Source: Pontibacter russatus (GTDB lineage Bacteria > Bacteroidota > Bacteroidia > Cytophagales > Hymenobacteraceae). Taken from it: a stretch of 64,000 bases of DNA. The notes beneath the pieces were generated by a model. That model was not told where the DNA came from, did not search any database, and saw only the letters and a list, made by a program, of their open reading frames with translations. The position numbers and the translations under genes are program-made. The stretch is taken from assembly GCF_009931655.1 (NCBI RefSeq), contig NZ_CP047984.1, forward strand, positions 62,001 to 126,000, written 5' to 3'. Positions 24,656-33,427 of the stretch are shown piece after piece (position 1 is the first letter of the stretch; each line of letters begins with the position of its first letter).

Positions 24656-27600
24656 TTAAGCTATCTGCCGCAGGTCTACTGGTATCACACGCGATATGCC
24701 AGCCTCAATCATAGTGATGCCATACATGACGTCGGTGGAAGCCATGGTGCGTTTGTTGTGCGTCACCACGATGAACTGCGAGTTCTGCGAAAACTTGCGG
24801 ATGATCGTGTTGAACTTGTCGATGTTGGCGTCATCCAACGGCGCGTCCACCTCGTCGAAAATACAGAAAGGCGCTGGCTTGAGCAGGTAAATCGAGAACA
24901 GCAGGGAGATGGCTGTCAATGTTTTCTCCCCGCCGGAGAGCTGGTTGATGGTTAAGGGGCGCTTGCCTTTGGGCTGTGCCATGATCTCGATCTTCGACTC
25001 CAGCGGGTTCTTCGGATCCGTGATCACCAGGTCGCAGTTGTCCTCTTCGGTGAAGAGGCTGCGGAAAACAAGCTTGAAGTTATGCTTGATCTGGTTGAAG
25101 GCATCCATAAACTTCTCTTTCGCCACCGTGTCTATTTCGTTGATGGTGTCGATGAGCATGTTCTTCGCGTTCACCAGGTCGTTTCGCTGTTCGGTGATGA
25201 AGGTGTTCCGCTCCTCAATTTCGGCATAGGCCTCGGCAGCCATCGCGTTAACAGGCCCCATTTTATCCAACTGGCTTTTCATGGTGGCGATATGCTGGCT
25301 GAGTTCTTCTGAGGAGAGCGGTATCAGCAGCTCTTCTTCCGGGATGGGCGAGGCAAAGTCCTCATCCGATATATTGAACTCGGCGGCAAGGCGTTCTTTA
25401 ATCGCCACGAGCTTCAGCTGCGTGTCGTTCTTGGCCTGCTGCATGCGCATCAGGAGTTCGTCCGAGTTCTGCCTTCTGCGCTGCAGCTCACGGATTGTCT
25501 TCTCTTTCTCGTCCAGTTCTCCGCGCAGGCTGAAATACTCCTTCTCCATATCCTCCAGTTCCTGCCCAAAGGCAAGGCGCGCCTCGCTCATGCCCTCTAC
25601 CACTGTCTCGTTCTCCTGTATAAAGGCATCCGCAGTCGCAGTCTCCTCTTCGGCTTTCGCCATTTCCTGCTTCAGTCCCGTAATACGCTCCAAGTTTACC
25701 TCTACCGTTTTTTGCTTGTAGCTGATCTCCTGCTGCAGGCTGGAAAATCGGTTTTTGAGCTGGTGAAACTGGATGTTCTCCTGGTTATACCGACCAGAGA
25801 TAATAGCAATCTGCTCCTGCTGCCTTTCTATATAGGAGGTGTGTACGGCAAGTTCCTCCTCCAGGCGCTTCAGCTCCTGCTGGTCGGCGGCGGCCTGCGG
25901 CGACACTTCCTCACTCTGCGACCGCAGCTCCAGCAAGCGCTCCTGCAACTCGTCTTTCTTCTGGTCGAAGTTGCGGAGGTTTTGCTGGTGCTGCTCGTGT
26001 TTGATGCGCACCGTCAGCAAATCCTGCTGCCGCTTCGCCACTTCTTTCTCCAGCTGTTTAATCACCTCCTGCTGCGACTCGTTTCTATGGTTCTGCAGCA
26101 GCTGGTTTTGGGTATTGATACGGCCCTGCAGCAGCTCTGCCTGGTGCGTGAGCGCCTCCACTTCTTCGGCAAGTTTCTCCAGGCTTTGCTTGCGGCCCAG
26201 CCGGTTCCCATCAAACAACCCCACCGAGCCACCCGACAGACTAAGGGGCTTGCGGATGGCGCTGCCGTCTTTCAGGATGATGGTTTTGTAGTCGCTGTCA
26301 TATAGCTCTTCCTCATCGTCATCGGCTATATACACGTTGCGGAGCATATACTTCATCAGGCTGCTGTACTTTTTCTCCGCAGACACCACTTCGTAACCGG
26401 CTTTTAGGTTGCCTTCGCTGAATGTGGCTGTGGGCTCCATTTCTTCTATCTCGGAGAGGATGATGAAGTTCGCGCGGCCTTTGTTTTCCTTCTTCAGAAG
26501 CGCCACAGCCTCTATGGCGTCCTGCAGTTCCTCCACCACAAAAAAGTTCATGTAAGGCTCCAGGTAACTTTCGATAAGCGGTTTATAGTCAGCCTCGCAT
26601 ATCAAAATGTCGGACAGGAGCGGAGCGGGCTTTGACCAGTCTTTAGACTTGCTCAGGAACTTAATCGCTTCCGGGAAGCCTTCCATATTCTCGACCAAGG
26701 ATTTGGTGAGGTTGTACTGGTTCTGCTTTGCGTCGAGGGTGCGGTTAAGCTCTACGCGTTGTGTTTTAAGTTCCTCAACATTTGCTTCAGTGGTTTGAAT
26801 TTGCTGCTGCAGCGTTTCTTCCTTTGCCTGCAGGCGCACGAGCTCCGAGGTGGTTTCCTCCAGTCCCAACTGTGCCTCCTGCAGTTGCTCCTGTAGCAAC
26901 CGGGCGTCTTCGTCGGCATCAGTTTGCTGCTGGTGCAGGCGCTCCAGTTCCTGGTTGATGTTCTGGATCTGCACCTGGCTTATCTCCAGTGACTTGCTCA
27001 GCTGGTATACCTCGTTCTGCTTCGCCTTCTGCTGCTGCGTCAGCCCCAGCAAGGTGTCCTGCAGACTGGCCTTCTGCTCGTTGGCTTCCTGTAGCTGATC
27101 CTTCAGTTCGGCTACCTGCTCTTCGGCTGCAGCATACTGATCCTGTACTTCCAGCAGTTCGTCGCGCAGCGTCCCGATGCTTTCCTGGGTGTGCTCCACA
27201 TTGGCGGTATCCTGACTTATCTGCTGGCGCAGTTGCAGCATGCGCTCCTTCAGGTAAGCGCTGCGCTCGGCGTTCAGCCGGATATCGCTTTCCAGCTGGC
27301 GCAGCCTGGCCGTTTGCACCTGCATGGTTTTCTGCATCTCCGCCAGCTTTTCCTGTGTGCCGCTCAGCTCTTCCTTCTGTTCGGCAATGGCGTCTTCGGC
27401 CTCCGCTACCGTGGCTACATATTGTTCTTTCAGGCTGTTCTCCTGGCGCACATCCTGCTCCAGCCGCTCCAGCGTGTGCTGGTACTGCGCAATGTTACGG
27501 CGCGCAAACTCCAGGCTATGCTTTTTATAGTCCTCCTTTAGCTGGAAATACCTGATGGCCTGTTTTGCCTGGCGCTCCAGCGTTTTCATGTTCTTGCCGA

Positions 27601-28192
27601 TCTCGTGCAGCACGTCTTCCACACGCTCCAGGTCAGCGTCCGTTTCCTCCAGCTTTTTCAGTGTCTGCTTTTTGCGCACTTTGAACTTGGAGATGCCTGC
27701 CGCTTCCTCGAACAGCAGCCGGCGGGAGTTTTCCTTGTCGTTGAGAATCTCGTCCACCATTTTCAGCTCGATGATGGCGTAGCTGTCCGAGCCGATGCCC
27801 GTGTCCAGGAAAAGTTCGTTGATGTCCTTCAGGCGACAGGGCACGCCGTTCAGCAGATACTCGCTGTCGCCGTTGCGGTAGTACTTGCGCGTCACCGTCA
27901 CCTCCGAATATTCTGTGGGCAGTATGCCTTTGTTGTTGTCGAAGGTGATGGAGACTTCGGCCAATTGCACTGGCTTCCGGGTTTTGGAGCCGTTGAAGAT
28001 GACGTTCTCCATTTTGTCGGAGCGGAGGTTGCGGGTTTTCTGCTCGCCCAGCACCCAGCGGATGGCATCCACGATGTTGGACTTGCCACAACCGTTTGGC
28101 CCCACAATTCCCGTAATCCCGTTATCGAAGTTGATGACGACGCGGTCGCCGAAACTCTTGAACCCTTTAATCTCTAATTTTGATACCTGCAT
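24656..28192 (-). CDS. smc: Chromosome segregation protein SMC
   Basis: 1178 residues, the expected SMC length. N-terminal Walker A GIVGPNGCGKSN (28-39), long coiled coil, a flexible hinge around 520-660, second coiled coil, then the C-terminal ABC signature LSGGEKTLTAI and Walker B PFCIFDEVDAPLDDAN. The ATPase dimer with ScpA/ScpB entraps and loops DNA to compact and segregate chromosomes. ScpA and ScpB genes are not in the window. A TAnnTTTG box lies about 32 bp upstream. The gene converges on the PlsC-like gene with a strong hairpin between them. Confidence 0.98.
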   Translation of the reverse strand: MQVSKLEIKGFKSFGDRVVINFDNGITGIVGPNGCGKSNIVDAIRWVLGEQKTRNLRSDKMENVIFNGSKTRKPVQLAEVSITFDNNKGILPTEYSEVTVTRKYYRNGDSEYLLNGVPCRLKDINELFLDTGIGSDSYAIIELKMVDEILNDKENSRRLLFEEAAGISKFKVRKKQTLKKLEETDADLERVEDVLHEIGKNMKTLERQAKQAIRYFQLKEDYKKHSLEFARRNIAQYQHTLERLEQDVRQENSLKEQYVATVAEAEDAIAEQKEELSGTQEKLAEMQKTMQVQTARLRQLESDIRLNAERSAYLKERMLQLRQQISQDTANVEHTQESIGTLRDELLEVQDQYAAAEEQVAELKDQLQEANEQKASLQDTLLGLTQQQKAKQNEVYQLSKSLEISQVQIQNINQELERLHQQQTDADEDARLLQEQLQEAQLGLEETTSELVRLQAKEETLQQQIQTTEANVEELKTQRVELNRTLDAKQNQYNLTKSLVENMEGFPEAIKFLSKSKDWSKPAPLLSDILICEADYKPLIESYLEPYMNFFVVEELQDAIEAVALLKKENKGRANFIILSEIEEMEPTATFSEGNLKAGYEVVSAEKKYSSLMKYMLRNVYIADDDEEELYDSDYKTIILKDGSAIRKPLSLSGGSVGLFDGNRLGRKQSLEKLAEEVEALTHQAELLQGRINTQNQLLQNHRNESQQEVIKQLEKEVAKRQQDLLTVRIKHEQHQQNLRNFDQKKDELQERLLELRSQSEEVSPQAAADQQELKRLEEELAVHTSYIERQQEQIAIISGRYNQENIQFHQLKNRFSSLQQEISYKQKTVEVNLERITGLKQEMAKAEEETATADAFIQENETVVEGMSEARLAFGQELEDMEKEYFSLRGELDEKEKTIRELQRRRQNSDELLMRMQQAKNDTQLKLVAIKERLAAEFNISDEDFASPIPEEELLIPLSSEELSQHIATMKSQLDKMGPVNAMAAEAYAEIEERNTFITEQRNDLVNAKNMLIDTINEIDTVAKEKFMDAFNQIKHNFKLVFRSLFTEEDNCDLVITDPKNPLESKIEIMAQPKGKRPLTINQLSGGEKTLTAISLLFSIYLLKPAPFCIFDEVDAPLDDANIDKFNTIIRKFSQNSQFIVVTHNKRTMASTDVMYGITMIEAGISRVIPVDLRQIA

Positions 28193-28223
28193 TCGTTTGT
28201 GCGGAATCGCTTTATTCCAAGCT

Positions 28224-28231
28224 CAAAAATA
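28224..28231 (-). promoter_or_regulatory. Predicted -7 element for smc
   Basis: Minus-strand TATTTTTG fits TAnnTTTG; it lies 31 nt before the ATG. No convincing -33 TTG. Confidence 0.4.
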
Positions 28232-28475
28232 AGACGATTTTCGATACCATAATATTTTGCGCGGGTATAATAAGCACCGCAGCAGCAGTACCCGCCATCG
28301 TTTCTGATTTGGTGCCTGTTCAGCTGATTTATATATAAACCCATATAGCCAGCCTTACAAGGGCAAAACTGAAGGCTATATGGGAATAACTTTTCGTTGA
28401 GGGAAAGGGAACAAGCTCTATATAACCCCTATATGCATAATTGATACAGGAGACGGCAAAGCACCATTTTTTTGC

Positions 28476-28483
28476 TATATTTG
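28476..28483 (+). promoter_or_regulatory. Predicted -7 element for the 28500 gene
   Basis: TATATTTG matches the -7 consensus exactly, 16 nt before the ATG, implying a very short leader. Confidence 0.5.
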
Positions 28484-28499
28484 ATCAGGAAGACGCGCT

Positions 28500-29024
28500 A
28501 TGGAAGACTTTAAGCTCATTTTATATGTACTGGCCGCCGTGGCCTACTTCATTTTTATGCAGTGGCGCAAGGCGTTCAACGCACCCAAAGAGGAGGACGA
28601 CGACGCGCCGCGCGGACAGGGGAGAGGAGCGCAGGCGCCAGCCAGACCGGCCACTTCGTTTGAAGACATTCTGCGGGAGCTGCAGCCGAAATTGGAGCGG
28701 GCAGAGGCCAAAGGCAAAGCCGTGGTTGAGAGGACAAAGGAGCTTGCCGGACCAGTGGGAACACCTTTTCCGCCCGTTGCAGCAGCCACACCAGCAGTGA
28801 AAAATTATGAGGCCGCACCCAGCGTTAAAGCACTGTCGTGGGAGAAACCTTCGGAAGCCAGGTTAGCAGCCAAATTGCTGGAGGAGCAGCGCATCAGGAA
28901 CCATTTTAACACCTACGAGCGCAGGCAAACCACGCAAAACAAATACGCGACCCTCCTGAGAAACCCGGCATCCGCCCGCGAGGCCTTCGTCCTGACGGAA
29001 ATTTTCAACAGAAAGTACAGTTGA
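28500..29024 (+). CDS. Conserved hypothetical protein with N-terminal membrane helix
   Basis: 174 residues. One transmembrane helix at about 5-21 (KLILYVLAAVAYFIFMQWRK) is followed by an acidic, Ala/Pro/Arg-rich linker of low complexity and a compact C-terminal segment ending NPASAREAFVLTEIFNRKYS. That C-terminal motif is one I recognise from uncharacterised Bacteroidota proteins, so the gene looks real despite the linker. It was probably membrane-anchored with the domain in the cytoplasm. Function unknown. It has its own promoter and is divergent from smc. Confidence 0.7.
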   Translation: MEDFKLILYVLAAVAYFIFMQWRKAFNAPKEEDDDAPRGQGRGAQAPARPATSFEDILRELQPKLERAEAKGKAVVERTKELAGPVGTPFPPVAAATPAVKNYEAAPSVKALSWEKPSEARLAAKLLEEQRIRNHFNTYERRQTTQNKYATLLRNPASAREAFVLTEIFNRKYS

Positions 29025-29531
29025 AGTGAATTCTGAATAATTGATTGTTGAATCACTGAATATATCCTTCTGGCGTAAAGCAAAAAGGAGAGCTATTGAA
29101 ATGATCTCACTTCGAACCAGTTATATATGGTGCAAGCGCCCAACGGCCGCATATATAATGCAGGCGGCAAAGCCATAGATCATTTCCCACCGAAAACCAA
29201 TCCGACTATACCGTAGACTTTATCCAATATTTATATATAGCTAACGCGTGCCCATATATGAAAGCACCTTCTATATGGGAACGCAGGCCGGAGGCGCTAT
29301 GGTGTACGCACGAGTGAAGACGCTCGCGCCATATATGCGCGTTACTTATAAGATGAGATAAAATAAAACCTACCGAACTCCAGCTACTGAACGAATCCGT
29401 GTAAGCCCTATATGGCCGAAAAGTAAAAAGAATGAACGGCCGTTTCGATTGTGGCCTGATAAGAAATGTCGCATTATCACGCTATCCTTTTCATTCAATT
29501 ATTCAAAACTCGGTTATTCAAAATTCCCACA
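29025..29531. other. Gene-free region dense in TATATA motifs
   Basis: About 500 bp between convergent genes with no coding frame. It holds at least seven TATAT-containing sites (near 29,058, 29,122, 29,151, 29,232, 29,254, 29,332, 29,408). Two form small hairpins: CCCATAT / ATATGGG (about 29,251-29,280) and CGCGC-CATATAT-GCGCG (about 29,325-29,341). The right end repeats ATTCAATTATTCAAAAC-type units. Neither a terminator nor an RNA gene could be defined. Confidence 0.5.
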
Positions 29532-30200
29532 TCACAGCGCCTGTGTAAGGGCATAGGATACAATGTTGGCGCCCATGCGGAGCGCCTGCTGCCGGATTGG
29601 ATCCGGGTCGTTGTATATCTCCTGGTCTTCCCAGCCATTGCCTAAATCTGTTTCATAGGTATAAAAGCACACCAGCCGCCCCTCGTGCAGAATGCCGAAA
29701 CCCTGCGGGGGCTTGTTGTCGTGCTCGTGTACCTTGGGCAGACCGTTGGTGAAGGTGAATTTCTGCCTGTAGATCGGGTGATCAAAAGGCAGTTCCACAA
29801 ACTCATGTTCCGGAAACACCTTTTTCATCTCCTTCCGGATGAACTTATCCAGCCCGTAATTATCGTCGATGTGCAGGAAGCCGCCGCTGATAAGGTAATT
29901 GCGCAGGTTCTGTGCCTCGGCGTCAGAGAAGGTTACGTTGCCGTGGCCGGTCATATGCACGAAGGGGTAGCTGAACAGCTCGGGGCTGCCCACCTCTACC
30001 ACAGCCTCGTCGGGAGCAATGTTCATGTTCAGGTGCTGGTTGCAGAAACTGATGAGGTTCGGCAGCGAGGTCTTGTTGGCGTACCAGTCGCCGCCGCCGT
30101 TGTACTTCAGCTTGGCGAGCTTGAAGCTGTATTGCTGCGCCATGGCAGCGGGCAGTGCGGTTACAAACAGGAGGAGAATGATCAGGTGGCGCTTTAGCAT
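29532..30200 (-). CDS. DUF4159 domain-containing protein
   Basis: 222 residues with a signal peptide (LIILLLFVTALPAAMAQQ). The mature protein is the DUF4159 domain: KLKYNGGGDWYANKTSLPNL near the N-terminus, YPFVHMTGHGNVTFSDAEAQ, and GGFLHIDDNYGLDKFIRKEM, resembling a class I glutamine-amidotransferase-like fold without clear catalytic residues. It is exported to the periplasm. In Bacteroidota such genes often accompany MoxR/DUF58 clusters, but here it follows rsmE by 27 bp as an operon partner. Molecular function is not known. Confidence 0.88.
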   Translation of the reverse strand: MLKRHLIILLLFVTALPAAMAQQYSFKLAKLKYNGGGDWYANKTSLPNLISFCNQHLNMNIAPDEAVVEVGSPELFSYPFVHMTGHGNVTFSDAEAQNLRNYLISGGFLHIDDNYGLDKFIRKEMKKVFPEHEFVELPFDHPIYRQKFTFTNGLPKVHEHDNKPPQGFGILHEGRLVCFYTYETDLGNGWEDQEIYNDPDPIRQQALRMGANIVSYALTQAL

Positions 30201-30227
30201 GTAATCCTTTCTAAATTTATATATCCT

Positions 30228-30944
30228 TTATAACGGCGCGAAGATGTCGTGCAGTACATTCAGCGTATGGCAGGCCACCAGTGCGGCGGTCTCCGTGCGC
30301 AGCCTGCTTCTCCCAAGCGTAACCGGCCTGATGCCCGCCTCGTATGCCGCCGCTATCTCGCCTTTGGAAAAGTCTCCCTCCGGGCCAATCATGATGCAGT
30401 GCGGCTGGCCGTGCCTGTAGTAATCTTTGATGCTTTTGGTGGCATCTTCCTCAAGATGGGCGATATAGGTGTGCTCGGCATATGTTTTCTGCACAAAACG
30501 GTTGTACGGTGTCAGGTCGTGCAGGAGGGGCAGGTAGCCTTTCTGTGACTGCTTCATGGCGCTCACCGCAATTTTCTCCAGCCGGTCGAGTTTCAGGTGG
30601 CGGCGCTCCGAATTCTCGCACAGCAGGAAGGTAATTTCCGTCACGCCTATTTCCACGGCTTTCTCCATAAACCACTCCATGCGGTCCATGTTTTTGGTAG
30701 GGGCCACGGCAATGTGCGTGCTGTAAGGCAGCTTGCCATATTCAATCTGCTTGTCTATGACCTGCAGCCGGCACTTTTTTGGGTTCGCTTCCTGAATAAT
30801 GGCCGTGTATTTGCCTCCTGATCCGTCCACGAGGTAAACCGTATCGCCTTGCTGCAGCCGCAGCACGCGTACGCAGTGTTTCGATTCCTCTTCACTCAAT
30901 AGATAGAAATCAGTGGAGACGTCTGGTGTGTAAAACAGATGCAC
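30228..30944 (-). CDS. rsmE: 16S rRNA m3U1498 methyltransferase
   Basis: 238 residues. N-terminal PUA-like RNA-binding part (MHLFYTPDVSTDFYLLSEEE, HCVRVLRLQQGDTVYLVDG) and C-terminal SPOUT methyltransferase domain with IGPEGDFSKGEIAAA and VTLGRSRLRTETAALVA forming the knotted SAM site. It methylates U1498 of 16S rRNA in the assembled 30S subunit. The start is GTG at 30944; MHLFY matches the typical RsmE N-terminus. Operon with the DUF4159 gene downstream. Confidence 0.95.
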   Translation of the reverse strand: MHLFYTPDVSTDFYLLSEEESKHCVRVLRLQQGDTVYLVDGSGGKYTAIIQEANPKKCRLQVIDKQIEYGKLPYSTHIAVAPTKNMDRMEWFMEKAVEIGVTEITFLLCENSERRHLKLDRLEKIAVSAMKQSQKGYLPLLHDLTPYNRFVQKTYAEHTYIAHLEEDATKSIKDYYRHGQPHCIMIGPEGDFSKGEIAAAYEAGIRPVTLGRSRLRTETAALVACHTLNVLHDIFAPL

Positions 30945-31528
30945 GGTATTTTAATGTTGAATTTTAAATGACTGAATAAGTGAATTGTATAGCAGAACGT
31001 ACGAAGGTAGCCCAAGTCGCTTGATTACACCGGCAAAGTTTAAGCATGAAGGGACTATTCAGAAGACGGCGTGATGGAGGTTTTTCCTGTACTTCACCGG
31101 CCTTTAAGCCACTCACAGCAATCAACAGTGGGCAATCAACAGTTAAAGTATACGAAAGTACAGAATTTGCGCCTATTGAAGAAGGCATATATGGAAATGA
31201 CTCTCTACCGGACCGCTTCCCGGCTGCCCAAAGCGAATTGGGCCTGGGCGTAAGTCTTGTCTTCAAATCGGTTCATTTTATAAAGGTGCAGCGTTTAAGT
31301 GAGCAGTTACTTTTGAGCAGCCAAGCCAATGCTTTTTACGGATTTGCTAATCACCTGAAGGATATGGGTGTGAAATTTAGAAATATATCAAAACAAGGAC
31401 CCCTATACCCCTAATCTTCAAAGGAAGGGTAGGCTGCCTGTACAGAAACTATTTGCTGGAATGCCCCGAAACAGGTATATTTACCATCTTTACACAACCA
31501 ACTAATCTTAAAGTCAACCAAACAATTT
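30945..31528. other. Intergenic region between divergent rsmE and POT transporter genes
   Basis: 584 bp. A 122-codon frame at 31046-31414 has no recognisable motif and an atypical composition, and I do not call it a gene. CAATCAACAGT occurs twice 14 bp apart near 31,119-31,143. The promoter of the transporter lies at the right end. Confidence 0.45.
31453..31483 (+). promoter_or_regulatory. Predicted promoter for the POT transporter gene
   Basis: TTG at 31453-31455 and TATATTTA at 31476-31483 (7 of 8 to TAnnTTTG with spacing 20 bp), the expected Bacteroidota layout. The ATG is 45 nt downstream. Confidence 0.55.
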
Positions 31529-33121
31529 ATGTCTTCCAAAGACCATCCTCTCAATGATCAGGTTAGTAAGCATAACATTCCCTACGGTGCTGAATCCAAC
31601 CAGTTAAAATTCAAACATCCGAGCGGCCTGTTCGTGCTTTTTTTCACAGAGATGTGGGAAAGGTTCAGCTACTATGGCATGCGGGCCCTGCTGGTGCTGT
31701 TTTTGACGTCATCGCTGCTGGATGGCGGCTGGGGGTGGAGCAATCAGGATGCCCTGCAGCTGTATGGCCTCTATACCGGTCTGGTGTATCTGACCCCCAT
31801 CATCGGCGGTTTTATAGCGGATAAGTTCCTTGGTTTCAGATGGGCCGTTGTGATTGGTGCTTTGTTGATGACCATGGGGCATGCGAGTATGGCTGTGGAG
31901 ACCGAACCTCTCTTTTATACCGGCCTTGCCCTTATCATTTTGGGTAACGGGTTGTTCAAGCCCAATATTTCATCGATGGTGGGACAGCTCTATGTAAATA
32001 ACCCTGATAAAAAGGACGCTGCCTACACTATCTTTTATATGGGCATCAATTCAGGGGCATTCCTGGGCATCCTGCTGTGCGGCTATATCGGAGAGAAGGT
32101 GGGCTGGAGCTACGGTTTTGGCCTGGCGGGCATCTTCATGTTTTTCGGGATGCTGCAGTTTTACTTTGCCAAGAATATTTTCGGTAACATCGGTCAGCCG
32201 CCCTCAAAGGACAGCGACACTCCTGAGTCCCGCTCCGAGAAAATAGCAGAGGCCAAAGAACTCCCGAAACATGTGGTGCGGGACCGCCTCATCGTGATCT
32301 CCGTTTTTGCCTTTTTCACCATCTTTTTCTGGATGTCTTTTGAGCAGGCGGGAGGCTCCATGACCATTTTTGCAAAGGATTACACCAACCGTGTACTGGA
32401 TGGCAGCAGTGCCACCTTCTTTAAATGGGCCAACAGCATACTGGTTGTCGTGCCCATGATCATCCTGACCTTTGTGCTCTTCAACCTTTTCAAAGACACC
32501 TTCAGGCGCATAGGGCTGTCTAACCTGTTTTTAGGGACGAGCTTTGTTATTATATGGGGTATCATTATCTGGATGCTGAGCAGGGAGTTCCAGGCAGATG
32601 TAGCCGAGGTTCCCGCATCGTGGTTCCAGATTCTGAACTCGTTTTTTATTATTGCCCTTGCCCCATTGTTTTCCAAGATATGGGAAAGCAGGTTTAACCC
32701 TTCCGGGCCGGTGAAGTTCGCCCTCGGGTTGTTTTTGCTGGGCATAGGGTTCGCGATACTGGCGTATGGCGGCAGCAGCATTCCGCAAGGCGCAGATGTT
32801 GCGTCAGTGAGCATGATCTGGCTCATTCTGGCTTATTTCTTCCATACGCTCGGGGAGCTTTGCGTTTCGCCTGTTGGCCTGTCATATGTAAGCAAACTCT
32901 CGCCTGCCCGTTTTGTGGGGCTGATGTTTGGTATATGGTTTGTGGCCAACTTCTTCGCCAACCTGCTGGCAGGTTTAACCGGCAGCTTCATCGACAACAT
33001 CGTGAACAACTACTCCATAACAGTCTTTTTCCTGATATTCACGTTCATACCTTTCCTGGCTGGCGTCATCATGCTGGCGCTGAACGGTTTCCTGAAGAAA
33101 AGAATGCACGGTATCGACTAA
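31529..33121 (+). CDS. Peptide MFS transporter (POT/PTR family)
   Basis: 530 residues with about 14 hydrophobic helices. The signature ExxERFxYY proton-coupling motif is present as TEMWERFSYYGMRALL (about residues 41-56), followed by YLTPIIGGFIADKFLGFRW and the second PTR motif FYMGINSGAFLG. It imports di- and tripeptides with protons across the inner membrane. It ends at a perfect terminator and begins with its own promoter, so is monocistronic. Substrate range beyond small peptides cannot be judged. Confidence 0.95.
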   Translation: MSSKDHPLNDQVSKHNIPYGAESNQLKFKHPSGLFVLFFTEMWERFSYYGMRALLVLFLTSSLLDGGWGWSNQDALQLYGLYTGLVYLTPIIGGFIADKFLGFRWAVVIGALLMTMGHASMAVETEPLFYTGLALIILGNGLFKPNISSMVGQLYVNNPDKKDAAYTIFYMGINSGAFLGILLCGYIGEKVGWSYGFGLAGIFMFFGMLQFYFAKNIFGNIGQPPSKDSDTPESRSEKIAEAKELPKHVVRDRLIVISVFAFFTIFFWMSFEQAGGSMTIFAKDYTNRVLDGSSATFFKWANSILVVVPMIILTFVLFNLFKDTFRRIGLSNLFLGTSFVIIWGIIIWMLSREFQADVAEVPASWFQILNSFFIIALAPLFSKIWESRFNPSGPVKFALGLFLLGIGFAILAYGGSSIPQGADVASVSMIWLILAYFFHTLGELCVSPVGLSYVSKLSPARFVGLMFGIWFVANFFANLLAGLTGSFIDNIVNNYSITVFFLIFTFIPFLAGVIMLALNGFLKKRMHGID

Positions 33122-33148
33122 CATAACGGGATTACGCATTTTAATATC

Positions 33149-33182
33149 AAAGGCCCCTGTTGCTTCTGCAACAGGGGCCTTT
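33149..33182. terminator. Perfect 15-bp terminator hairpin after the POT gene
   Basis: AAAGGCCCCTGTTGC (33149-33163) pairs fully with 33168-33182 around a TTCT loop, 28 bp past the stop. Confidence 0.85.
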
Positions 33183-33267
33183 CGCATTGTGTAGGTGTAC
33201 GGCTCTCCTGAATACCTGACTGTACAGAACCAAAGGACAGAGTATGAATCATGATGCTTAAATTATC

Positions 33268-33321
33268 ACTTTGTTTATAATTTAAAATAAAACACAACAG
33301 CGTACTTTGTTTGTAAAGTAC
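33268..33321 (+). promoter_or_regulatory. Operator-like boxes ACTTTGTTTrTAA, one within a palindrome
   Basis: ACTTTGTTTATAA (33268-33280) and ACTTTGTTTGTAA (33304-33316) lie 36 bp apart. The second is centred in the palindrome GTACTTTgtttgtAAAGTAC (33302-33321). Immediately after is an 18-codon frame (33326-33382). Similar motifs precede regulator genes in Bacteroidota, but no such gene follows here. Confidence 0.5.
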
Positions 33322-33325
33322 TATT

Positions 33326-33382
33326 ATGGATATTGCTGACGATTTCAAAATACGCTTATATGAGGTAAGCAGCAATTTTTAA
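33326..33382 (+). CDS. Possible 18-residue leader or truncated regulator ORF
   Basis: ATG at 33326 to TAA at 33380-33382 encodes MDIADDFKIRLYEVSSNF, directly after operator-like boxes. It may be the decayed 5' end of a regulator gene, a leader peptide for the lipoprotein gene 45 bp downstream, or chance. Confidence 0.2.
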   Translation: MDIADDFKIRLYEVSSNF

Positions 33383-33427
33383 CAATTCTATTTTATTTTT
33401 CCTCTTACAAACTTATACTTTTAGCCA

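Larger units (their letters stand above)
28193..28499. other. Divergent intergenic region with an 11-bp inverted repeat
   Basis: 307 bp between smc (-) and the 28500 gene (+). CCCATATAGCC at 28340-28350 is the exact reverse complement of 28374-28384, and TATATA occurs repeatedly (28332-28337, 28420-28425). No gene seen. Confidence 0.5.

Noticed and set aside
25712..26305. 197-codon frame antisense to smc
   Set aside because: It is a mirror of the smc coiled coil (Leu/Val/Gln-rich) without its own motif, as are other long antisense frames in smc, miaB and accA.
31046..31414. 122-codon frame between rsmE and the POT transporter gene
   Set aside because: No motif, signal or promoter, and its sequence includes the intergenic repeat CAATCAACAGT.
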